Both the position numbers and the translations under genes were made by a program. Positions 1 through 8,000 of a stretch of DNA of 9,093 nucleotides are shown piece after piece (position 1 is the first letter of the stretch; each line of letters opens with the position of its first letter). This DNA is from Acidobacteriota bacterium (GTDB lineage: Bacteria; Acidobacteriota; Vicinamibacteria; Vicinamibacterales; 2-12-FULL-66-21). A model generated the notes under the pieces. The model was not told the DNA's origin. It made no database searches and was given only the letters and a program-made list of their open reading frames with translations. Where the stretch lies: NCBI GenBank assembly GCA_013697225.1, contig JACCXG010000265.1:1-9093 (forward strand). The letters are read 5' to 3'.

Positions 1-353
1 TCCACTACCTTGTCGTGCCGTACGTGCAGGATGTCGACCCCGGAACTGACAATGGACTTACCCGTAGGCGGTACGCCCATGAATTCCCCCTCGTGAGTGC
101 CTTGCCAGGTGATCCGCACCGCGAGCGAATCCCCCTCCGCGATGATCTCGTCGATGTTCACCTGCAGATCGGGGAAGGCACTGCGCCAGGCGGCAATCTG
201 CCCCTTGACATCTGCGAGGCCGGCACGAGGGCCCCGAGCCGGAGTGTGGTCGATGAAGTCCGGCGAGCAGAGCTCGTCCATCACGTCCAACTGTCCGCGA
301 TTCAGCACCTCGTCATAAAAGCGTCGGACGGTGTTCTTGTTCTCGAGCGACAT
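1..353 (-). CDS. SnoaL-like / ester cyclase family protein (3' end outside window)
   Basis: The first 117 codons of a small protein begin at the ATG at 353-351 and run off the left edge. The start is chosen because a perfect AGGAGG (360-365) lies 6 nt upstream; the other ATG at 357-355 is in a different frame. The visible residues match the SnoaL-like polyketide cyclase/ester cyclase branch of the NTF2-like fold: an N-terminal helix with RRFYDEVLN (10-18), a conserved HTPARGP turn (36-42), AFPDL (59-63), IAEGDSLAVR (71-80) and GTHEGEFMGVPPTG (85-98). Family members are usually about 130-145 residues, so only the last strand should be missing. No signal peptide is seen, so it should be cytoplasmic. 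The family includes true cyclases, but most members have no known reaction, so the substrate here is unknown. It follows the Tat hydrolase by 51 bp and is probably co-transcribed with it. Confidence 0.9.
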   Translation of the reverse strand, partial: MSLENKNTVRRFYDEVLNRGQLDVMDELCSPDFIDHTPARGPRAGLADVKGQIAAWRSAFPDLQVNIDEIIAEGDSLAVRITWQGTHEGEFMGVPPTGKSIVSSGVDILHVRHDKVV

Positions 354-359
354 GCATAT

Positions 360-365
360 CCTCCT
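360..365 (-). promoter_or_regulatory. Shine-Dalgarno of the SnoaL-like gene
   Basis: The minus strand reads AGGAGG, a perfect Shine-Dalgarno core, 6 nt before the ATG at 353. It fixes the start codon and suggests this last visible gene is translated independently rather than only by coupling. Confidence 0.85.
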
Positions 366-404
366 CGCACAGCCGGGGCGCGGGCACGTCCCGAAGGGGT
401 GAAT

Positions 405-2543
405 CTAGTCCGTCACCTCCAGGGCCGCCACCTCGTAGTCCTCCACCCGCGGGATCGTGAACTCAACCACGTTCCCTTTCTGCCGGACCGGCAGCCTGGC
501 TTCCGCTCGCAAAAGGCTGGCGTTCCGGATCGTCACCGCACGCGGCAACTGCCACCGGACTTCCTGTGGACCGATGGGATAGTGCCGCCGGATGGAGCCC
601 CGATGCAGATTCGGGTTGTTGTAGTTCAGCACATGGAGGGCGAACCCTGGTTCCGTTTCCCACGCGAACAGTTCCACTACGCCCTCGCCATCCACCTGGA
701 CCGAACGGCGGCCGCGGGTCATCCAGTTCACCGAGTTCTGTATCAGCCGCGTGACGTCAGGATGTCCGGAGCGCCAGGCCGTGCGGCCTACGTCGCCCGG
801 CAGATACACCAGCCGCGAGCGCCCCTGCTCCCGCAGTACGATGGCCGGTTCATCCGTGCGCGGAACGTCCGTGTGAATGGCTTCCGTAGGGTAGGCCGTG
901 AACGGCGGCACCAGGGTCAAGACGTGCTGTCCGTCGGCTCGCGTCGGCACGCGCCACTCGGAGCCGGGAAGCCAGTTCGTGTCCTCGAATGCCCGCACGA
1001 TCTCATGCGGCTGCTCGATGCGGAAGTAAGAGGAGTTCATGAAGCCCCGGGCGCCCTGCCTCTCGCCGGCTTTCTGAATCCCGAAGAGCTTCCCCAGGCC
1101 GAAATCGGGGCGGGGACGGCCCCGCTCGTCATAAAGCCCGGTTTCGAACGTGGCCAGCAGCGATCCGCCGGAGTGCACGAAGGCTTCCAGCTGGCGGCAC
1201 TGGGCGTCGCTCAAGAACGCCACGTTCGGCAGGATCAGCGCCGAGTACTTGCGCAGGGTTTCCGGCGAGAGGTCGTCCTCATGCACGAAGTCGAATGGCG
1301 TGCGGCTTTCGAGCAGCGCGTAGTAGAAACCCTCCACATACTCGCCTGCGTCGCCCGGCGCCGGCGGCTCATAGAACGTTTGAGTCCGCTGGCCCAGAAC
1401 GATGCCGAGGTCCGCGATCGATTGCCTGTTGACGAAGTGCTCCTCGTGCCGGGCATGCCAGTTCAGGAACCGGCGGCCGGTCTCCTGCCAGCGGCGGTCT
1501 TCGCCCAGTCCGGTCTGCGCGCCAAGCCAGTGGTACCAGATCACCATCCCGCTCGCCACGGTCTGGGCCATCCAGGATTCCGCTTCGGCAGGGCTCTTAT
1601 GGGCGTTGCGCCACATGGGGCTGCCGGTAGACCAGGCTCCTGTCACGTTCGTGATGGTGCGGCCCTTCATGACGGCCTGCGCAACCCGCCCCTGTTGCGC
1701 GGCGCCCCAGGCCGGTGTTGCGCCCGTGCGTCCCTGGTTATCCGCATTGAACCACCAGGCGTGGTCGCCGAGCCGCTTCAGGTCGAGACCTGAGCGGATG
1801 CCCCCGCCGAGATTGCCGAAGAACAGGTTCTCCGGCCTCTTCTCCCTGGCAATGCCGTCGTAGAGATCCCAAATCTCAAGGCATCGATCCATGTAGGCCC
1901 GGTGATACTCCATGGTACCGGGCTCGCCGATCCTGCGGCAGGCTTCACACCAGCAGCTCGGGACGCGGAAATTCGGCCAGCCGTTGGCGTACAGCCCGTC
2001 TACGTCATACCGCCCGTTGACCTCGCGCATTACCGCGGGGGTGAACTCGGAGAAGTACGACGTAAAGACACACGTCTGGTAGAGCCCCGGCGCCTGGCTG
2101 AACACAGGCGCGGGGTGACCCTGGCGATCCCGCATGAACCACTCTGGCTTTTGAGAGACGACCTCTTCCCACTGAAGGTCAGGGGAGAGGCGGCCGATCA
2201 CGCGGATGCCTCGTGCCTTGGCCGCGTTGCAGCATTCCCCGAAGAAGTCCCGCCCGTTCAGAAAGCGGCTGCGACGGTGGAACGGGACCTGCGAAGGATA
2301 GAAGGCGATCATCCCGGTGACGTTCAGCAGGACGGCGTCGACTCTGGCGGAAGCCCAGTAATCAGCCCAGGCCTCCACGTTCGCCTCCGCCGGATCGCGC
2401 TCGCTGAAGTTCACCTGGCCGACGCGCCGCACCCTCTGATGCCAGGGCGCAAGTGGCCCCTGAGCGGCCGGAGCTGAGGAGGCGGAAAAGCCGAGGACCG
2501 TCGCTCCGGCCAGAGTGACGAAACGTCTGCGGGTCAGATCCAT
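405..2543 (-). CDS. Tat-exported glycosidase-like protein (GHL6-type barrel plus beta-galactosidase-trimerisation-like domain)
   Basis: The 712-residue protein starts at ATG 2543, with AAGGAG 7 nt upstream. Residues 1-28 are a twin-arginine signal: TRRRFVTLAG (4-13), a hydrophobic stretch, then APAAQ, so it should be exported folded. Residues about 45-370 resemble a TIM-barrel glycosidase of the hypothetical glycosyl hydrolase 6 kind, with a YWASARVDAVLLN strand (62-74), a GIRVIGRLS strand (112-120) and a YDVDGLYANGW strand (179-189). A CWCEAC cluster follows (197-202). Residues about 376-610 look like the class-I glutamine-amidotransferase-like trimerisation domain found in GH42 beta-galactosidases (YSALILPN 433-440, HSGGSLLATFETGL 457-470). 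A beta-rich C-terminal domain ends the protein. The substrate and catalytic residues cannot be assigned; these family members are mostly uncharacterised. It lies 45 bp after the TPR/CRTAC1 gene and 51 bp before the SnoaL-like gene, so it is probably in the same operon. The reading frame is intact. Confidence 0.85.
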   Translation of the reverse strand: MDLTRRRFVTLAGATVLGFSASSAPAAQGPLAPWHQRVRRVGQVNFSERDPAEANVEAWADYWASARVDAVLLNVTGMIAFYPSQVPFHRRSRFLNGRDFFGECCNAAKARGIRVIGRLSPDLQWEEVVSQKPEWFMRDRQGHPAPVFSQAPGLYQTCVFTSYFSEFTPAVMREVNGRYDVDGLYANGWPNFRVPSCWCEACRRIGEPGTMEYHRAYMDRCLEIWDLYDGIAREKRPENLFFGNLGGGIRSGLDLKRLGDHAWWFNADNQGRTGATPAWGAAQQGRVAQAVMKGRTITNVTGAWSTGSPMWRNAHKSPAEAESWMAQTVASGMVIWYHWLGAQTGLGEDRRWQETGRRFLNWHARHEEHFVNRQSIADLGIVLGQRTQTFYEPPAPGDAGEYVEGFYYALLESRTPFDFVHEDDLSPETLRKYSALILPNVAFLSDAQCRQLEAFVHSGGSLLATFETGLYDERGRPRPDFGLGKLFGIQKAGERQGARGFMNSSYFRIEQPHEIVRAFEDTNWLPGSEWRVPTRADGQHVLTLVPPFTAYPTEAIHTDVPRTDEPAIVLREQGRSRLVYLPGDVGRTAWRSGHPDVTRLIQNSVNWMTRGRRSVQVDGEGVVELFAWETEPGFALHVLNYNNPNLHRGSIRRHYPIGPQEVRWQLPRAVTIRNASLLRAEARLPVRQKGNVVEFTIPRVEDYEVAALEVTD

Positions 2544-2550
2544 AGGGGTT

Positions 2551-2556
2551 CTCCTT
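2551..2556 (-). promoter_or_regulatory. Shine-Dalgarno of the Tat hydrolase
   Basis: The minus strand reads AAGGAG, 7 nt before the ATG at 2543. It supports this start, which also places the twin-arginine motif at the expected residues 5-6. The 45-bp gap that holds it shows no terminator or promoter. Confidence 0.8.
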
Positions 2557-2588
2557 ATGTCAGCTTCCCACAGGGCCGAAGCGACTTT

Positions 2589-4997
2589 TCATCTCTTGTC
2601 AACGACCGCCTCCTGGATGGTCAACACGATGTTCACCTCTGGCTGCTCGATCGACTGACGCACGCCGCTCGGCCACAACAGCTCGATCCGCTTCACGCGG
2701 GCGGCGTGTCCCAGTCCCACGTGGACCCTCGCATCGCTGGACGAGGCGAAGCCTACCGAGGTGGTGGCGTGATTCACGAGCACTCTCCCATCTTCGAGCG
2801 TCACGTGAACGACGGTGCCGAGCCCGTCCCGATTGGACGTGCGGCCGACGAGCCGAAGGGTAATCCAGCGGCCGTCCGACGCCGACACATTCCGTAGCAG
2901 CTTGGGCCGATCCCCGAGCGCGGTCACGATCAAGTCGAGCCGTCCGTCGTTGTCGATATCTGCCACAGCGGCGCCGCGGTGCGCGGCTGGCCGCGAGAGG
3001 TCGGGGCCCGCTTCCGTCGACACGTCTCGAAACCTGCCGTCCCCCGTGTTCAGCAGCAGCGTATTGGCCTGGCGGTAGGTTCGGCTCTGGAGGCGTTCGA
3101 TGTTGTCGATCACGTGGCCGTTCGCTGAGAACAAATCCTTCCAGCCATCGTTGTTGTAATCGGCGACGGGGTTACTCCAGCCGGTATACGGCAGCGTTGG
3201 GAGGGATATGCCCGCGATGTCCGACGCGTCCTCGTACCAGGCGCCCGCGTTCCTGAACAGCAGGAAGCCCTCATTCGAGAGATCTGTTACGAAGAGGTCG
3301 AGACGGCCATCGTTGTCCACGTCGCGCAGGTCTGCGCCCATTGCCGAGACGGCAGCACCGAACTGGTTGACGGCCACGCCCCACGCCGCCGCAACTTCTT
3401 CGAATGTCCCATCGCCGCGGTTCCGAAACAGGAAGTTCGGCACCGTGTCGTTTGCCACGAACACGTCGGGCCATCCGTCGTTATCGACATCGCCAACCGC
3501 CGCACCCATGCCTTTGCCGAGATGGCCGGCAACCCGGGATTCGGTCGAGACTTCGCGAAACGTGCCGTCCCCGTTGTTCCGGAACACCTGGTTTGGAAGC
3601 GGGCGGTAGCGGTCCGGATGGCAATAGGTCCGTTGTCCGGGCGCGCCGCAGAACGGTTCAGTGGCGGGGTCCCAGTCGCAGTAGTTGACAACGAACAGGT
3701 CGAGCCACCCGTCACGATCGAAGTCGAGCCAGGCGCCGTGCATGCTCCAGAGAGGCCCGTGGACGGGATGCGTGCTGGTGATCCCCGCGGCCGCGGTGAC
3801 GTCGCGGAACGTGCCGTCGCCGCTGTTTCGATACAGGATGCTGCGGCCCACACCGGCAACGAACAGGTCCGGATATCCGTCGTTGTCGAAATCGGCGGCC
3901 GCCGCGCCCATCATGTAACCGTCGCCCTGAACGCCGGCGCGATCGGTGACGTCCTCGAACCGTCCCCCGCCCCGATTGCGGTAGAGCCGGTTCCAGTGGG
4001 TCGGACCGGAGCGTCGAAGGGAAGGGCTCTCCGCGCCGTTGGTGAAATACAGGTCGATCAGACCGTCGCGGTCGTAATCGAGAACAGCCACACCACCGGC
4101 CATCGTCTCGATCTGGTGTTTGGCGGAGGTTGGCGAGTGGTGCAGGAGAAAGGTAATCCCCGCGGCTGCAGCGATGTCTACGAACCGTGGCGCCGGCAGG
4201 ACCGCGCCGGGTTTTACCGATATGGTGCGCGCCCGCCGCGCGAGGGCTCGCTGGGCGTCGCGCAGCAACGGATTGCCCGGATCGATCCCGGCGGCCCGGC
4301 GCGCCTCAGCCTCGGCTGCGTCGAGGCGATCCACGCGCAATAGAAAAATCGCGTACGACGCGTGGGGGTCGGGCCGAGGGCGAGGCAGGCGAGCGTTGAC
4401 CTCCACGGCGCGACGAAACATCTGGTCCGCGGAGTCGATCCGGCCGAGACCGACGTAGGCGTTTGCCAGCGCGGTCAGCGAGGATATGTCAGCCGGATCG
4501 AGCTGCACGGCGCGTTCCAGCGCCCGCGCAGCAGTCGTGAAGCGCTGCGCGTCATGATGCAGGCGTCCGAGGAGCGACCACGCCTCCGAATCGCGAGGCT
4601 CTTCGTCGACCGCGCGCTGCAGGTACGACACTGCTTCGGTGGCCGCACCGCGGGCGGCGAGCGCGCGCGCGAGAAGCTTCAGGGCGAGCCGGTCGTGAGG
4701 CCGATCGGCGACCACCTTGCGCAGATGCATGGCCGCCGACTCGACATCCTGCAGCTGGAACGCCACCAACCCGAGGAGGTAGCGCGCCTCGACATCGTCG
4801 GGCTGCCCTGCCACGAGCCGTTCGAGTTCCAGACGCGCATCCGCATACTGGCTCGCCTCGATCAGTCGGCGCGCCCGGCGCTTGCTCTCGTCCGCATTGG
4901 AGAACTGAGCGTGGGCAGCGCCGAACGTCAGAACGAGGACGAGAGTGCCGAAGCAGAGGGCAAGGGGAGAAGGGACAAGGGCAAAAGGAGAACGCAT
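2589..4997 (-). CDS. Secreted TPR / FG-GAP (VCBS) / ASPIC-UnbV protein, CRTAC1 family
   Basis: The 802-residue protein has a Sec signal (1-30, likely cut after AHA before Q31). There is no lipobox at the cleavage point, so it should be periplasmic or secreted rather than a lipoprotein. Residues about 35-250 form roughly six TPR-type helical repeats, for example around 68-100, 136-168 and 170-200. Residues about 272-702 are an FG-GAP/VCBS propeller with seven calcium-binding DxDxDG-type loops: DYDRDG 307, DFDNDG 369, DFDRDG 425, DVDNDG 503, DVDNDG 559, DYNNDG 613, DIDNDG 680. The sixth has Asn in place of the second Asp. The cysteine-bearing insertion at 439-470 is usual for CRTAC1 relatives. 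Residues about 720-790 are the ASPIC/UnbV domain (IELLWPSG 771-778). TPRs and propellers bind proteins or ligands; no enzymatic role is evident. It begins 23 bp after the receptor stop codon, which makes it a candidate partner of the receptor. Confidence 0.93.
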   Translation of the reverse strand: MRSPFALVPSPLALCFGTLVLVLTFGAAHAQFSNADESKRRARRLIEASQYADARLELERLVAGQPDDVEARYLLGLVAFQLQDVESAAMHLRKVVADRPHDRLALKLLARALAARGAATEAVSYLQRAVDEEPRDSEAWSLLGRLHHDAQRFTTAARALERAVQLDPADISSLTALANAYVGLGRIDSADQMFRRAVEVNARLPRPRPDPHASYAIFLLRVDRLDAAEAEARRAAGIDPGNPLLRDAQRALARRARTISVKPGAVLPAPRFVDIAAAAGITFLLHHSPTSAKHQIETMAGGVAVLDYDRDGLIDLYFTNGAESPSLRRSGPTHWNRLYRNRGGGRFEDVTDRAGVQGDGYMMGAAAADFDNDGYPDLFVAGVGRSILYRNSGDGTFRDVTAAAGITSTHPVHGPLWSMHGAWLDFDRDGWLDLFVVNYCDWDPATEPFCGAPGQRTYCHPDRYRPLPNQVFRNNGDGTFREVSTESRVAGHLGKGMGAAVGDVDNDGWPDVFVANDTVPNFLFRNRGDGTFEEVAAAWGVAVNQFGAAVSAMGADLRDVDNDGRLDLFVTDLSNEGFLLFRNAGAWYEDASDIAGISLPTLPYTGWSNPVADYNNDGWKDLFSANGHVIDNIERLQSRTYRQANTLLLNTGDGRFRDVSTEAGPDLSRPAAHRGAAVADIDNDGRLDLIVTALGDRPKLLRNVSASDGRWITLRLVGRTSNRDGLGTVVHVTLEDGRVLVNHATTSVGFASSSDARVHVGLGHAARVKRIELLWPSGVRQSIEQPEVNIVLTIQEAVVDKR
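2892..4184 (-). repeat. Seven FG-GAP/VCBS calcium-loop repeats within the CRTAC1 gene
   Basis: This part of the CRTAC1 gene encodes seven propeller-blade repeats. Most units have a DxDNDGxxDLF-like loop, and several are followed by a L(F/Y)RNxGDGxF(R/E)(D/E)V strand. The repeats are also visible as DNA: versions of CCGTCGTTGTCGA recur near 2943, 3477 and 3880 on the plus strand, with close variants near 3309 and 3147. Spacing varies from about 54 to 78 residues, so these are diverged protein repeats and not a recent tandem duplication. Confidence 0.85.
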
Positions 4998-5020
4998 CGT
5001 CCCTTCTCCCCCTGCCCCCT
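4955..5020 (-). promoter_or_regulatory. 22-bp inverted repeat enclosing the CRTAC1-gene start codon
   Basis: The arms are 4955-4976 and 4999-5020, with a 22-nt loop at 4977-4998. The inner 13 bp are exact (plus strand GGGGAGAAGGGAC against GTCCCTTCTCCCC). The two DNA mismatches, 4963/5012 and 4957/5018, both become G-U pairs in the minus-strand mRNA, so all 22 positions can pair. The purine-rich 5' arm contains the only Shine-Dalgarno-like stretch (GGGGGAGAAGGG). The AUG (4997-4995) is in the loop, and the 3' arm encodes residues 8-15 of the signal peptide. The receptor stop codon (5023-5021) directly abuts the stem. No U-run follows, so it is not a standard terminator. A regulatory role is inferred; the repeat itself is seen directly. 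Confidence 0.8.
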
Positions 5021-8000
5021 TCAGAATTCCAGCCTCACTCCAATCTGGCCCTGACGGTTTCCGCTCACGCTGGTGATCTGTCCGAAGCGGGCATCCAGCA
5101 CGTTTGTGATGATCCCGCCGAATGTGTGACGGTTCAGCGCGTTGAGCAGCTCGCCGCGCAACTGTATCTTCACGTGTCTCGCCTGGAACGTCTTCTGGAT
5201 GCTGACGTCCTCGTTACGAAAATACGGATCCCGAACGTCCAGCACCAGCGGAGCACTGCCCAGTGTAAACGGCGCGTGATCCACGATCAGCCCCGGCGCG
5301 ATCCAGCGATGATCGGCGTAATTGCCTTGCGCAATCGCCGCGGCATTGAACTTCGACGAGTCGAACCCGGCCAGCAGCGAGCCATCGTCCGGGTTCCTGA
5401 CGTCGACACGGTTTCCGCGGCCGTTCCACCCGGGGATTGCGCTTCCGGTGAATCGCAGCGGCGTACCGCTCGCGTAATTGCTGATGAAGCTGACGGTCCA
5501 TCCACCCGCGATCGCGTGGAGCACACCAGGCATGGACGCCCCGAAACGGCGGTTCCGGCCGAGAGGAATGTCGTACACCGCGGCGAGTTTCCAGTTGTGG
5601 GTCTGATCGAAGTCGCTCAGGCCGTATTCGAGATCCAGGTTGTAGTAGTCGGCCGGCCTTCCCGGGTTGTCGTTGCGCAGGGCGCTCTCCATGTTCTGGA
5701 GCGATTTCGAGAAACTGTAGTTGCCGTAGACCGTCAGCCCGCCGGTGTACCGGCGATTCACCGCGATCTGCAGCGCGTCGTACTTCGATCTGCCGAGCGG
5801 AGCGTTGAACGTCGTCAGGCCAATGCCGTTGCGCGCGAGGTGCGGGAACGGCACGAGCGCCTGCCACAGTTGACCGCCGGCGAATGCCGGGTACGGCAGG
5901 CCAGGCAGCCCGAAGCGTTGCGCATCGGCGTCAGTACGCAGGATGGATTGCAGATTCGACCCGAAGCTCAAATATGTCGGGTCGAGCTGATTCTTGTTGG
6001 CGAGGTCGCCGGCCCAGATGTCGCTCGATCGCGTGCCCACGTATCCGACGTCAACCGTCAGGTTTCTCACTACCTCGCGCTGAACGTTCGCGTTCCACTG
6101 GTGCGTGCGCGGAATGCGGCCGGCGTCTGGATCCCAGTGCGTGACGCCACCGAGCCGCCAGGCGGTGGGGTCGATCTCGGCTGGCACGAACGCGCTCGGG
6201 TACCCGGTGTCCCAGTTGAACCGCGAGGTGTGCGCAAGCGGATTCGAGATGTTGTCGGTACCGCCAAACCCGCGCGAGAAAGGCACGGACGAGAAGCCAT
6301 TGAATACGTTTGCGCCGTAGAAGAGCCCGTAGCCGGCGCGCAACGACGTGCGGTCGGTCAGCGCGTAGGCGCCGCCGAGACGCGGACCGAAGTTCGTCTT
6401 GTCGCTGTCGACTAACGTCCGGCGGCCAGTGCGTCCGGTCCCGTCGCCGGCAAAGACTACGGCGCCCATCATGCCCGTCAACGGATCTCTCACCGTCAGA
6501 TCGAAATTCGAGGTTCGATCGTACTGTTCGATCGCCGGCGGCTGGAACTCATAGCGGAGACCGAGCTGCAAGGTCAGCTTCGGCGTCACCTTGAAGTCGT
6601 CCTGGGCGTAGCCGGCGTAGTAGGACGTCCGCCCGCCGAGTCCGAGGGGCACGCCGACACTGGCGCTTTGGACCCCGCCGAGCAGGAACGAGGCAAACGA
6701 GTGGCCGACGAAGTTGACGCCGGGAATACCTGTCTGAGCAGCGGTGAAGTTGAATGTCCCCGCAAGGTTGCCGAGAGGCCTGGTATTCAGCTGGTTGCCG
6801 CGAAGGTCGACGCCGAGCTTCATGAAGTGGCGCCCTTTGGACCAGCTCAGTGCGTTCGCGATGCCCCACGAATTGTAGGCCTGGAAATCGTCCTGTGGAT
6901 CGCCGATGGCGTCAAAGCTGACGCCTGCGGGCCCGGCACCCCAGTTGATGCGCGGGCACGGCCCGTCCTGTCTCACTCCCCCGACGCCGATCATTGCGCC
7001 GCAGCCAGCGGCGACGTGCGCCGACCGGTTCGGGTTGGCCATCCGGTTGAACGACACGATCAGACTGTTGAAGAGCGTTGGCGAGATCGTGAACTCGTGG
7101 GCCGTGCGGAAGAGCCAGGAGTTGATCACCTGCCGCCGCGCGGTCGAGAGCGGCCCCCCGAGGGAATCGTTCGCGTCCCAAATGCCGCCCGCGTCGAGCA
7201 ACAAACGCGGCCGCGTATTTCGCGCCAGGCTCCCGCTGAGACGGTGACGGCTCGAGAGCACCTGGTCGATCTTGAACGACCACTGGTTCTGATCGAATTC
7301 TGGGGTGTTCTGCGTGGGGAACAGATTATTGGCGGTCAGCGCGTCGTTCATCGGCGCGTAATGCTGCTTCGCAATGTCGCCGACCCGGCGCGAAATCTGG
7401 CTGATCCGATCCGCCGGAATGATGTTGTTCGGGAAGGGATCCGCCACGAACACTCCGTTCACCTCCCGGAGCGTCAGCGGGTCGTAAACGGCACCTCGGA
7501 AGATCGGACGGCCCAGGGCGTCGGTGCCGACGACAGTTGTCGTGAGCAGCCGGCTCAGATTGCCGTCGTACATCTCGAGCTGCGGCACGGAACGATTGGG
7601 TGCGCCATATACGTAGCTGCGGACTCTGAACTTCTCGGCCGCGGCGAAGAAGAAGGTGCGATTACGCCCATCGAACACGCCAGGAATCAGGACCGGCCCG
7701 CCGAAGCTGCCGCCATAGTTCGATTGGCGATCGCGGGCTTTCGGGCGTCCATTGGCGTTGTTCAGGAACGTGTTGGCGTTCAGTGTCTCGTGCCGGATGG
7801 AGCTGAACCCGGTGCCATGCGGCTGGTTCTGGCCGGAGCGCATGACGAAATTGAAGACCCCGCCGGCCGTCCGTCCATATTCAGCCGACAACCCGCTCGT
7901 CTGGATCTTGAATTCCTGCAGTGCCTCCATCGAGACGCTGGATTCGCCAAAATGCCCCGAGAGGTAGGTCGTCACGGACGCGCCTTCCAGCAGCACCTCC

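Noticed and set aside
15..1793. A 592-codon plus-strand open frame opposite the Tat hydrolase
   Set aside because: It is Arg/Pro/His/Gly-rich with no recognisable domain. It runs through both the SnoaL-like and Tat hydrolase genes, which are well supported on the other strand, and is a by-product of high-GC codon use.
4977..4998. The inverted repeat as one terminus of an insertion sequence
   Set aside because: The arms are only 22 nt apart, no transposase gene or target duplication is present, and both neighbouring reading frames are intact.
4955..5020. The long inverted repeat as an intrinsic terminator between receptor and CRTAC1 genes
   Set aside because: The sequence after the stem on the minus strand is coding and has no U-tract, and the downstream gene has no other space for a promoter.
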